This document shows, piece after piece, positions 62,905 to 64,000 of a DNA stretch of 64,000 bases (its first letter is position 1; the number at the start of each line of letters is the position of its first letter). Position numbers and translations under genes: made by a program. The stretch lies in NCBI GenBank assembly GCA_963839475.1, contig CAWIVH010000001.1:124001-188000 (forward strand), read 5' to 3'. The notes beneath the pieces were generated by a model that saw nothing but the letters and a program-made list of their open reading frames with translations, did not search any database and was not told where the DNA came from. The stretch comes from CAWIVH01 sp963839475 (GTDB taxonomy: Bacteria > Acidobacteriota > UBA6911).

Positions 62905-64000
62905 CTATTTGGAGAAAAAGTCGCCGACAGCTTCCCACAAACGGGCCGAACTGAGTCCTCCGGCAGAGAAGATGACTATCCCCTCAACGCCGGTGCTCCG
63001 GATCCGCTCCAGCGTCCGCGTTACTTTCTCAGCCGGCAGATACCCGGGGGGCAGGCGCTTCAAAAATTCGTTCAGCTTGGCGACTGCCGTATCCCGGCTT
63101 TTGGCGTCGCGCAGATATTCTTCGACGGCAAATGCCGTGCTCTTGTCGAACTCCGCCAGCCTGCTTGAAACCTTTTCGAAGGAAGCCCTGACCTCTGCCG
63201 CCGGCGCGCCTCGAACAATCGAATCCCTCAACTTCACCAGTGCATCCCGCTCTTCGCCAAAGAGGTCGTAGGTAGCAATCCCGACCCAGAGGTGCTGATA
63301 GTTGCCCGCCCACTCTTTCTGCTGCTCGATGGTTTCCTGAAGCAGGTCAAGAAAGACCTCGAAATTACCCGGGAAATGCCCCCGGTAGTCCATCGGCATG
63401 GCGTACTGGACCCAATCCGGGAATCGCCGCCAGTCCTGGCCTATGAACCGGCCGCTGAGGACCGGATTTTTAAAAATGGCGGCGGAAAACTCCATCGTGG
63501 GCTTCACCTTTCGGACCTCTTCGAAAACCTGACGCGCAAAATCTATTACGGCGTTGATGCGGTACTCGTAGAAAAAATAGTCCAGGTCGTGGTTTCCTCC
63601 AGGAAATGAACTGCCCTGAAGCAGGAACCGGCTTTTCATTTCGCGGGTGAGGTCGCTCCAGTTGCCCGGGAGGATTCGAGGGCTTTTCTCCCAGTGTGCC
63701 TCGAGGTGAGGGCGGTCGATGGGAGGGTAGAAAGCGCTGTCAGGATATTTTTTGGTCACATACCCGGCATACTCCGGGAGATGCTTCAGGCAATAATCGC
63801 AAAAGCAGTAAGTGTCGGGCGCCAAATCACCCGGGTATCGGATGTAGTCGTGATGGATCGCATCGACCTGGTATTGGAGGGCAAACTCCTTGATAACGGG
63901 AATGAGCCACTGATCGGTGTAACCGGGTCTTCGGGCAGGGCACATCCACGCCATCTGGTAGGGCTGTCCGCGCAGGATCTCGGAGTTTGTTGGCTTCCCC
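62905..64000 (-). CDS. GHL10/DUF187-type glycoside hydrolase-like protein (5' end outside window)
   Basis: At least 365 residues, open at the window edge. The segment RGQPYQMAWMCPARRPGYTDQWLIP, then QVDAIHHDYIRYPG and YYFYEYR-like motif FFYEYRINAV, and the C-terminal TGVEGIVIFSAGGLSS, match the COG1649/GHL10 group of putative glycosidases. The IHHDYIRYP stretch carries the likely catalytic Asp. Unusual CFCDYC Cys pair near 63800 may bind metal. The gene is convergent to the lyase gene; the signal peptide, if any, is beyond 64000. Confidence 0.82.
   Translation of the reverse strand, partial: GKPTNSEILRGQPYQMAWMCPARRPGYTDQWLIPVIKEFALQYQVDAIHHDYIRYPGDLAPDTYCFCDYCLKHLPEYAGYVTKKYPDSAFYPPIDRPHLEAHWEKSPRILPGNWSDLTREMKSRFLLQGSSFPGGNHDLDYFFYEYRINAVIDFARQVFEEVRKVKPTMEFSAAIFKNPVLSGRFIGQDWRRFPDWVQYAMPMDYRGHFPGNFEVFLDLLQETIEQQKEWAGNYQHLWVGIATYDLFGEERDALVKLRDSIVRGAPAAEVRASFEKVSSRLAEFDKSTAFAVEEYLRDAKSRDTAVAKLNEFLKRLPPGYLPAEKVTRTLERIRSTGVEGIVIFSAGGLSSARLWEAVGDFFSK

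Overview
The window reads as a contig from the Acidobacteriota, probably a Solibacter/Bryobacter- or Vicinamibacter-like soil bacterium. This is an inference from gene types: an ECF sigma factor of the TIGR02999 kind, large Ser/Thr kinases with TolB-like/TPR or SUMF1/hydrolase tails, LytS/LytTR signalling, several secreted beta-barrel and FG-GAP proteins, GH2 and GH63-type glycosidases, and a sialate/DHDPS-type lyase with its transporter. No rRNA, tRNA or CRISPR array was recognised. Both window edges cut a gene.

Layout. (1) 1-5.5 kb: a plus-strand redox operon of a bis-MGD molybdo-oxidoreductase, a four-cluster ferredoxin subunit, and a large flavoprotein that looks like a degenerate NuoF fused to GltD and a 2[4Fe-4S] tail. 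It is followed by a possible membrane-protein remnant and a small membrane protein. (2) 6.2-15.1 kb: a palindromic repeat, a beta-barrel protein, a 1363-aa secreted lipase-like protein, an exported M20 amidohydrolase, an ECF sigma factor and a small secreted protein. (3) 15.2-21.3 kb: a kinase-SUMF1-hydrolase fusion and a Tat-type sugar isomerase/epimerase, each interrupted by a frameshift, a secreted LolA-like protein and a decayed gene. (4) 21.5-29.3 kb: a GH2 exo-beta-glucosaminidase, an exported nitroreductase, a Tat-exported sulfite-oxidase-family enzyme with its cytochrome b, an adenylate/guanylate cyclase and an ACT-domain protein. (5) 29.4-35.3 kb: a six-gene minus-strand operon (ABC ATPase, permease, LolA-like protein, beta-barrel, LytS kinase, LytTR regulator), followed by a fragment of an acyl-ACP synthetase. 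(6) 35.7-45.5 kb: an FG-GAP protein with three 474-bp tandem repeats, an exported CinA-like protein, a frameshifted GH63-like glucosidase, and a complete 1.66-kb IS4-family element with target duplication. (7) 45.7-56 kb: an RND efflux adaptor and pump, an MFS transporter, an exported PHP phosphoesterase and a Ser/Thr kinase with TolB-like and TPR parts. (8) 56.4-64 kb: a hybrid histidine kinase with a cytosolic amide/urea-type ligand domain, a membrane acyltransferase, an MFS transporter coupled to a NanA-like lyase, and a GHL10-type glycosidase running off the end.

Several genes work together: the redox operon (1) probably moves electrons between a Mo-enzyme substrate and NAD(P)H; the 29.4-35.3 kb operon couples a cell-envelope ABC system to its own two-component regulator; MFS plus NanA-like lyase (ATGA overlap) form a sugar-acid uptake/cleavage pair, and GH2, GH63, GHL10 and the isomerase point to breakdown of polysaccharides and amino sugars.

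At least five genes carry frameshifts or stops (near 4938, 17404, 19602-19606, 21046/21290, 41366) and the transposase frame is offset from its ATG at an A8 run. Four of the gene interruptions are compatible with one extra base, so either base-calling/assembly error or true gene decay must be considered. Three gene fragments (5.5, 35.5 and 40.3 kb) are less easily blamed on sequencing.
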